Source of the DNA: Nitrospira sp. UBA5698
Lineage (GTDB): Bacteria; Nitrospirota; Nitrospiria; Nitrospirales; Nitrospiraceae
Reading direction: 5' to 3'
Assembly (NCBI GenBank): GCA_002420115.1
Contig: DIHK01000035.1
Coordinates: 6,457-18,638 of the forward strand
Length of the DNA: 12,182 bases
Both the position numbers and the translations under genes were made by a program. Within the stretch, counting starts at the first letter, position 1. Each line of letters opens with the position of its first letter. Positions 6,076 through 12,182 of the stretch are shown piece by piece. The notes beneath the pieces were generated by a model. That model ran no database searches. It saw only the letters and a list, made by a program, of their open reading frames with translations, and was not told where the DNA came from.

Positions 6076-7728
6076 ATGGCTGAACACATCGACCAGGCCA
6101 CGATCCAGTCGACCATGCGCCTCATTCAGGATCGTGACTGGTTCCCCTTGCTGAAGTACATGGAGCAACCGGATACCATTCAACGCCGGCTGTTGTCGAC
6201 CATTCTCTCCTCACAGCGGGATACGCAGTTTGGGCGGCGGTACAGGTTTGCCTCAATTCGGTCTTATGAGGAGTTTGTTCAAGCCGTTCCGGTGTTTGAG
6301 TATGAGGATCTTCGTCAGGACATCGAAGGGCAGGAGCAGAGCGGGGAACTGCTTCTGAATGCCGAACAGCCGGTCCATTATGTGCAAACCAGCGGAACGA
6401 CAGGCAAACCCAAATATGTGCCTCTGATCCAATCGGCGATTGATTGGATCGGCCAGTATCAACGGCTCTTTTCTTACGCACAATGGGTCGGTGTCCCGGG
6501 AATCTATGATGGGCAGGTCTTGGTGATTGCGGGCCAGCCGGTTGAAGGGCGGTTGTCTGGTGGCGCTCCATACGGGTCGATGTCAGGGTTGATGAACGAG
6601 GGGTTGCCTCAAGCGATTCGAGGAAAGAGCGTGCTGCCGGATGGAATCCTTCGTGTGGCCGACTATCGGTTCAAATACCTGCGAATGGCGGCCTGTGCCT
6701 TAGCGGGAGGAACATTATCTGTGCTTGCGACACCCAATCCATCGACCCTTCTGAAATTATTGGACGTCATCCGTTCGGAATTCCCGCTCCTGGTGGAAGC
6801 GCTGGCAGTCGGACCAGGGCATCCGATCTTGTCTCAGGGGGCTGCTTGGACTGAACCGATTCCCATCCAGTCTGATCGTCTTGCCTATCTTCGAACGTTG
6901 CTTGGTACACCATCAATATTGACACTCGCGGTACTTTGGCCTGAACTTCGAGCGGTCATTACCTGGACTGGTGGTAACTGCGGGGCCCTGATTCCCAAAT
7001 TACGCACCCTCGTGCAGAACGACACGGCCGTGATCGAGATGGGCTATCTGTCCAGCGAATGTTTGGGAAGTCTGAATGTAGATGTGCATGAGAATCGATG
7101 CATTCCCACATTTCAGGAGCATGTTTTTGAGTTCATTGAGGTCGCTGATGGTGATGACCAAATGACCGCTCCTATTCTGCTCGGAGATCTGCAGCAGGGC
7201 AAAAAATACCAGGTTTGTGTGACGACACGGAGCGGCCTGTATCGTTACGCCATGAACGACATCGTGGAAGTGACTGGCTGGTTCAATCGGGTCCCGACCA
7301 TTCGGTTTGTCCAAAAAGGCAAAGGCGTTACGAATATCACGGGAGAAAAGCTGTATGAGCATCAGGTGGTAGAAGCGGTTGAAGCCGCTCTAAGGGCTTC
7401 AGGTTTCGCCTGTGAGTTCTACGTGATGCTGGCCGACGTTCACACTGCGGGATATACGCTCTATCTTGAACATGCTGCAGTACCCAGTTCGTTCAGTTGC
7501 GAGGTCGATGAACAGCTGGCCCGCATGAATATAGAATACAAGGCCAAGCGGGAGAGCGGTCGGCTGCAGCCGCTTCGCACTGTGCCGCTTCGTCCTGATA
7601 CTGCAGACGCCTACCGTGCTCATTGTGTGGCCAAGGGGCAACGGGACGCGCAGTTCAAGTTGATTCGATTGCAGTATGGCCAGGACTGTTCATTCGATTT
7701 CTCGCAGCACATCCGAGAGAGGGCGTAA
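6076..7728 (+). CDS. GH3 family acyl-adenylate / acyl-amide synthetase
   Basis: 550 aa, the usual GH3 length. GH3 enzymes adenylate a carboxylic acid with ATP and transfer the acyl group to an amino acid amine, as in plant jasmonate and auxin conjugation; bacterial members are poorly characterised. All three nucleotide-binding motifs are visible: T-S-G-T-T-G-K-P-K at 105-113 (P-loop-like motif), G-Y-L-S-S-E at 323-328 (in place of Y-x-S-S-E), and Y-R-Y-A-M-N-D-I-V at 389-397 (in place of Y-R-x-G-D). N-I-T-G-E-K-L at 420-426 marks the hinge to the C-terminal cap. No signal peptide or membrane segment, so it is cytoplasmic. The start lies 6 nt after the hydroxylase stop with no clear Shine-Dalgarno sequence, again suggesting coupling. 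The stop overlaps the next start as TAATG. Databases often call such genes 'GH3 auxin-responsive promoter'; that name is misleading. Acid and amine substrates are unknown. Confidence 0.92.
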   Translation: MAEHIDQATIQSTMRLIQDRDWFPLLKYMEQPDTIQRRLLSTILSSQRDTQFGRRYRFASIRSYEEFVQAVPVFEYEDLRQDIEGQEQSGELLLNAEQPVHYVQTSGTTGKPKYVPLIQSAIDWIGQYQRLFSYAQWVGVPGIYDGQVLVIAGQPVEGRLSGGAPYGSMSGLMNEGLPQAIRGKSVLPDGILRVADYRFKYLRMAACALAGGTLSVLATPNPSTLLKLLDVIRSEFPLLVEALAVGPGHPILSQGAAWTEPIPIQSDRLAYLRTLLGTPSILTLAVLWPELRAVITWTGGNCGALIPKLRTLVQNDTAVIEMGYLSSECLGSLNVDVHENRCIPTFQEHVFEFIEVADGDDQMTAPILLGDLQQGKKYQVCVTTRSGLYRYAMNDIVEVTGWFNRVPTIRFVQKGKGVTNITGEKLYEHQVVEAVEAALRASGFACEFYVMLADVHTAGYTLYLEHAAVPSSFSCEVDEQLARMNIEYKAKRESGRLQPLRTVPLRPDTADAYRAHCVAKGQRDAQFKLIRLQYGQDCSFDFSQHIRERA

Positions 7729-8822
7729 TGGCTATAAAGAGTCTCAACGTGCAATCACTGAATATTCCCTTTAAGCACACCTTCGTCCATGCATCGGCGG
7801 TTCGTGCCATGACTGAGGCGGTGCTGGTTACGGTGACAAACAGCGATGGCATAGAAGGAATAGGGGAGGGATGTCCCCGCCGCTATGTGACGGGGGAAAC
7901 GATCGACTCGATCCGGGACTTTATTGAAACCCATCGCGAACAGTGCATGACATTCAGATCAGTTCAGGACGTGAAGCAGTGGGTGGCTGAACATGTCTCC
8001 ATCATCGATCAAAACCCTGCTGCCTGGTGTGCGGTTGAAAACGCCTGTCTCGATCTGTTTGGCAAAGAGGCAGGACTGCCGATTGAAACGTTGTTAGGGC
8101 TTCCGTCTCTCAACGGTCGGTTTCAGTATTCGGCGGTATTGGGAACAGATAATCTCCAATCATTTGAAAAGCAGCTCCAACGATATCGTTCGGTTGGTTT
8201 TACCGATTTCAAAGTGAAGGTGACAGGGCGGTTGCAGGATGATATCGACAAACTGGACCGATTGCATTCATTCAAAGATTCAAAGCTACGGGTCCGGCTC
8301 GATGCCAATAATCTGTGGGGTGACGCCGAAAGAGCCTGGTCGTACCTCAAGCAACTTCCTGGCCGGATCACTGCGATTGAAGAGCCGCTGAAGGTCGGGG
8401 ATTACGATGGCTGTCGTTGGTTGGCGCGAGAGATGAAGGTTCCCATCATTCTTGATGAGAGCTTTCTGAGGGTGGATCAGTTTGTATTGATTCAGAGTGA
8501 TCCTCTTTCGACCTGGATCATCAACATTCGTGTGTCGAAGATGGGGGGCATTCTCCGCGCGCTGGCAGTCGCCAAACGAGCCAAGGAGATCGGCATCCCC
8601 GTCATCATCGGCGCCCAGGTAGGGGAAACGAGCATCTTGACGCGAGCGGCGTTGACGATCGCAAATAGCTATCGGGATATTGTGATCGCGCAAGAAGGCG
8701 CGTTTGGGACGTTACTCCTCGAACGGGACATCTGCGATCCGTCGTTGATGTTCGGAGCTGGAGGGCAGTTGGATGCGAGGGCGGTGAGTGGTCCTGGGTT
8801 AGGCCTTGGCTTGTCACCATAA
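7728..8822 (+). CDS. Enolase superfamily enzyme, muconate-lactonizing / dipeptide-epimerase type
   Basis: 364 aa from ATG at 7728, chosen because GAGAGAGGG lies 4 nt upstream, the start overlaps the GH3 stop (TAATG), and the capping domain begins here. A longer in-frame extension to 7623 would lie inside the GH3 gene. The N-terminal capping domain (1-125) has the E-G-x-G-E pattern. The barrel carries K162-x-K164 on strand 2, metal ligands D192 (R-L-D-A-N), E219 (I-E-E-P) and D243 (I-L-D-E-S), and general base K271 in S-K-M-G-G. These are the residues of MLE-subgroup enzymes that abstract a proton alpha to a carboxylate: dipeptide epimerases, N-acylamino acid racemases, o-succinylbenzoate synthases. 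The usual N-x-K-x-x-K is N-I-R-V-S-K, with Arg at the first Lys, and the eighth strand reads A-Q-E-G-A rather than the D-x-D of Ala-Glu epimerases, so specificity is probably different. An N-acyl-amino acid made by the adjacent GH3 would be a plausible substrate (inference). Confidence 0.9.
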   Translation: MAIKSLNVQSLNIPFKHTFVHASAVRAMTEAVLVTVTNSDGIEGIGEGCPRRYVTGETIDSIRDFIETHREQCMTFRSVQDVKQWVAEHVSIIDQNPAAWCAVENACLDLFGKEAGLPIETLLGLPSLNGRFQYSAVLGTDNLQSFEKQLQRYRSVGFTDFKVKVTGRLQDDIDKLDRLHSFKDSKLRVRLDANNLWGDAERAWSYLKQLPGRITAIEEPLKVGDYDGCRWLAREMKVPIILDESFLRVDQFVLIQSDPLSTWIINIRVSKMGGILRALAVAKRAKEIGIPVIIGAQVGETSILTRAALTIANSYRDIVIAQEGAFGTLLLERDICDPSLMFGAGGQLDARAVSGPGLGLGLSP

Positions 8823-8831
8823 ATTCTGGTC

Positions 8832-8878
8832 GGCAACAACTTTTGGGATAGGACAACTCTTCCCGCTGGTTGTTCGCC
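8832..8878 (+). terminator. Possible 3'-end hairpin of the FAH/GH3/enolase operon
   Basis: GGCAACAAC at 8832-8840 pairs with GTTGTTCGCC at 8869-8878 (nine pairs, one bulged C), 10 nt after the enolase-family stop. An inner GGGA/TCCC could extend it. No T-run follows, so Rho-independent termination is not supported; it may stabilise the 3' end. Confidence 0.25.
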
Positions 8879-8882
8879 AGTG

Positions 8883-9059
8883 GGGAGCGGCCTACTCGAT
8901 GGGGTTCTTGGAGCAGGAGCCGCAGGCGATAGCTACGAGTACCACCTGAAGCGTCAGAAGGATTGAGTAGAGGAAGACTTCAAGGCCGGGAAAAGCGATC
9001 AAAGGGAATACGAGATCCGCAAGGACCAGATCGCGCGCGACTCATTCTTCCAGAAGTGA
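8883..9059 (+). pseudogene. Gene remnant with in-frame stop, possibly a glycine-zipper envelope protein
   Basis: In one frame the sequence reads as a glycine-rich patch (G-S-G-L-L-D-G-V-L-G-A-G-A-A-G), then a charged helix-like stretch to K-R-Q-K-D, then TGA at 8964-8966, and continues in the same frame as a charged segment (E-E-D-F-K-A-G-K, E-I-R-K-D-Q-I-A-R-D) to TGA at 9057-9059. A Gly/Ala-rich zipper followed by a charged tail is common in small envelope proteins with a glycine zipper. There is no start codon with a ribosome-binding site and no signal peptide upstream; the frame runs back into the enolase-gene stop. I read this as the 3' end of a decayed gene. A TGA read as an amino acid is unlikely. 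Confidence 0.35.
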
Positions 9060-9132
9060 GTGAGACTAATCGGTTGCATATCATCTTTGTATTGTCTTAG
9101 CTGGCGTGAAATCGGAAGACGACGGAGAAGGA
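9060..9132. other. Short spacer between convergent genes
   Basis: About 70 bases between the remnant and the end of the AT-rich minus-strand gene. No hairpin with a T-run and no ORF of note. Confidence 0.4.
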
Positions 9133-10503
9133 TTACTTGTGCTCTGTGCTTTGAGGGTCTTCAGTCAAGGTCAATATATGAGTAATGGATGCCATGGGAA
9201 AGAAATCAGGCAGGTAACTTACCAATCGACCTTCTCGGAAGTAATGATGAGCAGCTAAGGGAAAGAGTTCTTCTTGTAAGGGGATCTTGCCATTTGGATT
9301 GTGGAATATTGACACGCCTTCAGACCAAGTTTCTGAATAGCTTTTCTGGTCGATTTCTAAATCGAAGTCGGCCGGTTCCAGCTTGTTTTTATCATGGTCA
9401 TATCGCTTACCAACTCTGATCATTTTCACTGTCGGATCGCCAAAACCTGCCAGTTTTCCCATTCGGTTAAACTTGGAAATTGTTCCACTATTGCTAAATA
9501 GTACAGCGCTCACATTCTCAGCGTCCGGTTGTGAGAAGAAGCCTGAAGGGATTCGCTTTTCCCCATATATATGTTCTGATATTGGAGTTGCCAGTCTTTG
9601 CAGCCCTTGATCAGTCTTCATGATCCGTTCTCTTACGCCATACAAATACTCCATTAGATACGGTTGAGTCCAAAGCATAGAGTGCGGTTGATGGAAATCT
9701 GCAATGGCGAAGATGAGAGGATTGTCCTTAACATGTTCGAGTTCCCAGTAACGTTTTTTTAGCTTTGAATGCAGCGCGCTACCGAATTTGATTGCTGCAT
9801 AATCGGCTAGCTTGTTTCGATCCGGTTCGGTTTCCGGAGAAACTTCGTGCACATCATTTCCTTGAGTGGGATTCACTGTGACTGCTTCAAGAAAGACCAT
9901 TTGGTCATACTTTTTGCAAAGATAATCTGGAGCTTTTAGCCTGCGATCAATGACGAAGTCGATTTCATGAAGAAATGCGTAAAGATAGAGTTCCCAAAGG
10001 CGTGCATCATAACCAGTAGTTTGGAATTGTTGGAGATAGTTCCCGTCGGGATCCTCAAAAGAGTGAGCGATTTCAGCAATTATTTCTTTTGCGGGTGAAT
10101 AGCCGTTAGATTCTCGCAGTAGGCGAAAGTTAGGATTTAGTTGTTCTTGAGGAACAGCTAGTTTGAAGATCTCGAACTTCTTTTGCCTCGTCTCATCACC
10201 TTGAGGAAAAACCTTTTCGCCGGTTACTGAGTAGTATGACAGTCTCATGAAAAGCTTGCTTCTAGCGGTTTCTATATCGGGCACGCTCACTTCGACTTCA
10301 ATAGCGCGAAATAGATCTCTCTCATCTCTTCCGAGGACTACGTAGCCCCAGTCATGGTCGATTTTGTCCCATGTGATAACTCCCAGGACATTTTCGTCCT
10401 GGTCAGAATACCATTCCCGCTCATCACAATAGTTTTTGATCGCAGGCTGGCGGGAAAACGCCAGTGCTTCAAACCTGGGTTTTGTGAGTATCTTGGCAGC
10501 CAT
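9133..10503 (-). CDS. AT-rich orphan protein of 456 aa, unknown function
   Basis: Soluble protein with no signal peptide or membrane helix. I recognise the general type as a conserved hypothetical protein seen in accessory regions of various bacteria, but know of no function. Residues 169-207 hold W-E-L-Y-L (Glu 171), a helix, A-P-D-Y-L (Asp 193) and F-L-E-A-V-T-V (Glu 206). Glu, PD and E-x-x in this order and spacing resemble the PD-(D/E)XK nuclease core, but the catalytic Lys of E-x-K is replaced (E-A-V). The centre has F-A-I-A-D-F-H-Q-P-H-S-M (264-275), and near the end there is G-V-S-I-F-H-N-P-N-G and A-A-H-H-Y-F, motifs that look conserved. GC is about 40-45% in three lines counted by hand, against about 55-57% for neighbours, which suggests recent acquisition. 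No Shine-Dalgarno site is visible before the ATG at 10503; the gene lies 114 bases after the molybdenum enzyme gene. It may be a defence or nuclease-related gene; this is not shown. Confidence 0.75.
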   Translation of the reverse strand: MAAKILTKPRFEALAFSRQPAIKNYCDEREWYSDQDENVLGVITWDKIDHDWGYVVLGRDERDLFRAIEVEVSVPDIETARSKLFMRLSYYSVTGEKVFPQGDETRQKKFEIFKLAVPQEQLNPNFRLLRESNGYSPAKEIIAEIAHSFEDPDGNYLQQFQTTGYDARLWELYLYAFLHEIDFVIDRRLKAPDYLCKKYDQMVFLEAVTVNPTQGNDVHEVSPETEPDRNKLADYAAIKFGSALHSKLKKRYWELEHVKDNPLIFAIADFHQPHSMLWTQPYLMEYLYGVRERIMKTDQGLQRLATPISEHIYGEKRIPSGFFSQPDAENVSAVLFSNSGTISKFNRMGKLAGFGDPTVKMIRVGKRYDHDKNKLEPADFDLEIDQKSYSETWSEGVSIFHNPNGKIPLQEELFPLAAHHYFREGRLVSYLPDFFPMASITHILTLTEDPQSTEHK

Positions 10504-10572
10504 TAGGTAAGGAAGTCATCGACTCTCATTTGTAAATTTTGCCACTTCAGCCGCTCATTGAGTGAGGGTATG

Positions 10573-10612
10573 CAGAAGCAATGTGCTCAATAAGAATGAA
10601 GCACCGCTTCTG
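10573..10612 (-). terminator. Stable hairpin just after the molybdenum enzyme gene
   Basis: CAGAAGC at 10573-10579 pairs with GCTTCTG at 10606-10612, and inside it GTGCT 10583-10587 pairs with AGCAC 10600-10604, leaving a 12-nt loop. It begins 5 nt after the TAA of the minus-strand molybdenum enzyme gene (10618-10620). There is no T-run after the stem on either strand, so it is either a weak terminator or an mRNA 3'-end protector separating this gene from the AT-rich orphan gene downstream. Confidence 0.5.
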
Positions 10613-10617
10613 TATCC

Positions 10618-11673
10618 TTACAGACTTTCCACTTCCGAAATGATCGTGTGATACCCACTCGCGCCGGCTGGTTGGGGGCGGACGATCTCGGCGATCTGAA
10701 GTTGACCCTTCGTGTCGGTTGCCCGTACGACGGTTTGATATTTACCAGGCTTTGATGGCCGCCAGGTGTAGGTCCAGATCACCCAAGAATAGGGCGACAT
10801 GGGTGGTTCGATCTTGCAGTCATTCCATGTGCGACCGGCGTCGAAGCTCAACTCCACTTTGCTGATGCTGTTCGGTCCGCCGAAGGCAATGCCGCGGAAC
10901 GTCTGTTCCGGCCCGCGCAGTGTTTGATAATGTCCGGGCGAATCGATCCGTGAAAACACCTTAATTGTTCCATCGTCGGTCCAGCCTTTGCGCTGCCAGT
11001 AGCCTTTGTAGTCGCCAGGATAGACTTCAATTTCGACGATCCACTTCACATTCTTGATGCCATAGAGACCCGGTACCAGGAGACGGAGCGGAAAGCCGTG
11101 CTCTTTGGGGAGCTTCTCACCGTTCATGAGAAACGCGAGCATCACGTCGTCCTGCATAGCGCGTGTGAATGGAATGCTGTCGTCGTAGCCGTCGATGCCA
11201 CGAAAGACGACGTCTCGTGCTGTCTCCGTATCCGCACCGCAGTCGAGGAGCAATTTCTTCAGCGAGATGCCGCGCCATGTCGCGGTGCCCAGGCTGTCGC
11301 CACCGGGCAGGGTGTCGATGCACATGAGTGTGGAAATCTGATCGTACGAATCACGGTTCAAGATATCGCGCCAGCCGAGCGACATCGGCTTTTGCACGGC
11401 ACCTGTGACGTGGACCTTCCACTGCTCGATATTCAGGACGCGCGAGGCGGACACGGCGCCATCAGCATAATTAACTACATAGAATTTGGCGTTGGGAGTG
11501 AAGTAGGTCGTCTCGCGCGGCGGAACGGCAAACATCCGTCCGAATATTCCACCGACGGCATCGCAGCCGCCGGTACTTCCGACTAATGTTCCCAATCCCA
11601 AGGCTTTGAGCAGCGTTCGACGATGCATGGGCCAATTATTTTTCGATGGTGTCATAATTTTGAAATTATACAC
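10618..11673 (-). CDS. Tat-exported sulfite-oxidase-type molybdenum oxidoreductase
   Basis: 351 aa. The N-terminus carries a twin-arginine signal (H-R-R-T-L-L-K, Arg 18-19, then a Gly/Leu-rich core), so it is folded with cofactor before export; G-S-T-G-G-C at 32-37 is a poor lipobox, so lipidation is doubtful. The molybdopterin-binding domain (about 55-240) contains Cys118 in S-T-L-M-C-I-D, the expected Mo ligand, and H-G-F-P-L-R-L-L-V-P-G-x-Y-G at 192-205, a family signature, followed by V-K-W-I. The C-terminal part (about 241-345) is the Mo-co oxidoreductase dimerisation domain, Ig-like, with S-F-D-A-G-R-T-W. Start: GTG at 11673 is supported by AGAGGG with a 6-nt spacer; ATG at 11655 and 11628 lack such a site. 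No cytochrome gene is adjacent, so the electron acceptor is not visible. Members oxidise sulfite or reduce S-/N-oxides; which applies is not determined by sequence. Confidence 0.92.
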   Translation of the reverse strand: MYNFKIMTPSKNNWPMHRRTLLKALGLGTLVGSTGGCDAVGGIFGRMFAVPPRETTYFTPNAKFYVVNYADGAVSASRVLNIEQWKVHVTGAVQKPMSLGWRDILNRDSYDQISTLMCIDTLPGGDSLGTATWRGISLKKLLLDCGADTETARDVVFRGIDGYDDSIPFTRAMQDDVMLAFLMNGEKLPKEHGFPLRLLVPGLYGIKNVKWIVEIEVYPGDYKGYWQRKGWTDDGTIKVFSRIDSPGHYQTLRGPEQTFRGIAFGGPNSISKVELSFDAGRTWNDCKIEPPMSPYSWVIWTYTWRPSKPGKYQTVVRATDTKGQLQIAEIVRPQPAGASGYHTIISEVESL

Positions 11674-11795
11674 GGATCACCCTCTTGACTCTTGAGAAAT
11701 ACCTTGTTATCTTCCCACTCGTTGATTGCGACTGTGTTCCTGCCTGATGACCGCGCCTGATGCGAGTCACGGTGCGGTGCCAAAGGGAAACTACG

Positions 11796-11808
11796 CGAAA
11801 TTATTTCG
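11796..11808 (+). promoter_or_regulatory. AT-rich palindrome upstream of rRNA promoter (UP-element or activator site)
   Basis: CGAAAT-T-ATTTCG is a perfect 6-bp dyad with a one-base centre, located 10 bases upstream of the -35 hexamer. Position and AT content fit an UP element; the symmetry also fits a dimeric regulator. Confidence 0.4.
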
Positions 11809-11818
11809 AGCGGGTCCC

Positions 11819-11855
11819 TTGACACGAGACGACGCACAATGTATAGTGCGCGGCT
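11819..11855 (+). promoter_or_regulatory. rRNA operon promoter with GC-rich discriminator
   Basis: TTGACA at 11819-11824 and TATAGT at 11842-11847 are separated by exactly 17 nt, an almost perfect sigma-70-type promoter. The -10 is followed directly by GCGCGG (11848-11853), the GC-rich discriminator that in well-studied bacteria makes rRNA promoters sensitive to ppGpp and initiating nucleotide levels. Transcription would start near 11854, giving a leader of about 105 nt. Confidence 0.8.
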
Positions 11856-11871
11856 CGCGTGAGGAACGCGG

Positions 11872-11886
11872 ATGTTCTTTGAAAAC
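11872..11886 (+). promoter_or_regulatory. boxA-like antitermination element in the rRNA leader
   Basis: TGTTCTTTGAAAAC at 11873-11886 lies in the rRNA leader and resembles the boxA elements bound by NusB/S10 in other bacteria (core like TGCTCTTTA in E. coli and TGTTCTTTGAAAACT in Bacillus). Confidence 0.6.
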
Positions 11887-11904
11887 TGAATAGAGGACGT
11901 TGAG

Positions 11905-11918
11905 TAAGGTGTAAGGTG
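11905..11918 (+). repeat. Tandem heptamer in the rRNA leader
   Basis: TAAGGTG occurs twice head to tail. Each copy, with the next base, contains AGGTGT, complementary to ACACCT at 11954-11959 just before the predicted 16S 5' end, so either copy could pair with it. Confidence 0.6.
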
Positions 11919-11959
11919 TATTGAAGTGGTGGCCCTTGGTCCAAATTTAATGAACACCT

Positions 11960-12182
11960 ATTTTTGAGAGTTTGATCCTGGCTCAGAACGAACGCTGGCG
12001 GCGCGCCTAATACATGCAAGTCGAGCGAGAAGACGTAGCAATACGTTTGTAAAGCGGCGAACGGGTGAGGAATACATGGGTAACCTACCCTCGAGTGGGG
12101 AATAACTAACCGAAAGGTTAGCTAATACCGCATACGGCTCCTGGTCTGCGGATCGGGAGAGAAAGCGATACCGTGGGTATCG
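11960..12182 (+). rRNA. rrs: 16S ribosomal RNA, 5' end (continues beyond window)
   Basis: The universal 27F site AGAGTTTGATCCTGGCTCAG starts at 11967, equivalent to E. coli position 8, so the mature 5' end is near 11960. The conserved AACGAACGCTGGCGGCG and TAATACATGCAAGTCGA blocks and the GGCGAACGGGTGAG block follow in order. The variable-region-1 sequence between them and the GAATACATGGGTAACCTACC stretch look like Nitrospira 16S from memory. Only about 223 of about 1,500 nt are present. Confidence 0.97.

Noticed and set aside
5641..6183. Minus-strand 180-aa ORF
   Set aside because: It is antisense to the hydroxylase and the GH3 start; the plus-strand His boxes and GH3 motifs decide the coding strand.
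7623..7727. N-terminal extension of the enolase-family gene
   Set aside because: It would overlap the GH3 gene by 105 bases; the ATG at 7728 has a good RBS and begins the family's capping domain.
8286..8693. Minus-strand 135-aa ORF
   Set aside because: It is antisense to the barrel domain of the enolase-family gene and has no recognisable domain.
8964..8966. In-frame TGA as selenocysteine codon
   Set aside because: No catalytic motif surrounds it, no SECIS-like hairpin is evident, and the flanking frame lacks a start; a decayed gene is simpler.
1..12182. CRISPR array, tRNA, insertion sequence or transposase
   Set aside because: No regularly spaced repeats, no cloverleaf with T-arm consensus, and no transposase motif were seen on either strand.

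Overview
The window most likely comes from a member of Nitrospirota, genus Nitrospira or a close relative. The last ~220 bases are the 5' end of a 16S rRNA gene whose first variable regions match what I remember of Nitrospira 16S; I could not run a search. Most protein-coding DNA is moderately GC-rich (about 55-57% in lines counted by hand). The exception is one clearly AT-richer gene at 9133-10503.

Region 1 (1-3635, minus strand) is a compact four-gene transcription unit. In transcription order it encodes a small lipoprotein (3635-3033), an outer-membrane porin with an N-terminal coiled coil (3016-1715), a solitary PstS-like periplasmic binding protein (1704-1246), and a membrane sensor with HAMP and PAS domains (1235 to beyond base 1). 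Gaps are 10-16 nt. No ABC permease or ATPase is visible, so this looks more like an envelope sensing module for an oxyanion or other small ligand than a transporter.

Region 2 (3636-4714) is mostly non-coding or weakly coding. It holds GC-rich dyads, a doubtful 71-aa ORF with a strong Shine-Dalgarno sequence, a 75-aa ribbon-helix-helix-like protein with an AT-hook-like tail (4256-4483), and a nested inverted repeat (4527-4607).

Region 3 (4715-8822, plus strand) is a tightly packed four-gene operon: a four-helix membrane protein, a fatty acid hydroxylase/sterol desaturase-type di-iron enzyme, a GH3-family acyl-adenylating enzyme, and an enolase-superfamily enzyme of the muconate-lactonizing/dipeptide-epimerase type. 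Junctions are ATGA overlap, 6 nt, and TAATG overlap. This is the best candidate for an undescribed pathway. A hydroxylated lipid or acid may be activated and joined to an amino acid, with the enolase-type enzyme epimerizing or otherwise modifying a substrate or product; that is inference.

Region 4 (8823-10617) looks accessory. It holds a broken gene remnant with an in-frame stop (8883-9059) and an AT-rich orphan gene of 456 aa on the minus strand, with a possible PD-(D/E)XK-like core. Region 5 (10618-12182) has a Tat-exported sulfite-oxidase-type molybdenum enzyme on the minus strand, divergent from the rRNA operon. The rRNA promoter is unusually clear (TTGACA, 17-nt spacer, TATAGT, GC-rich discriminator) and is followed by a boxA-like element and the 16S start.
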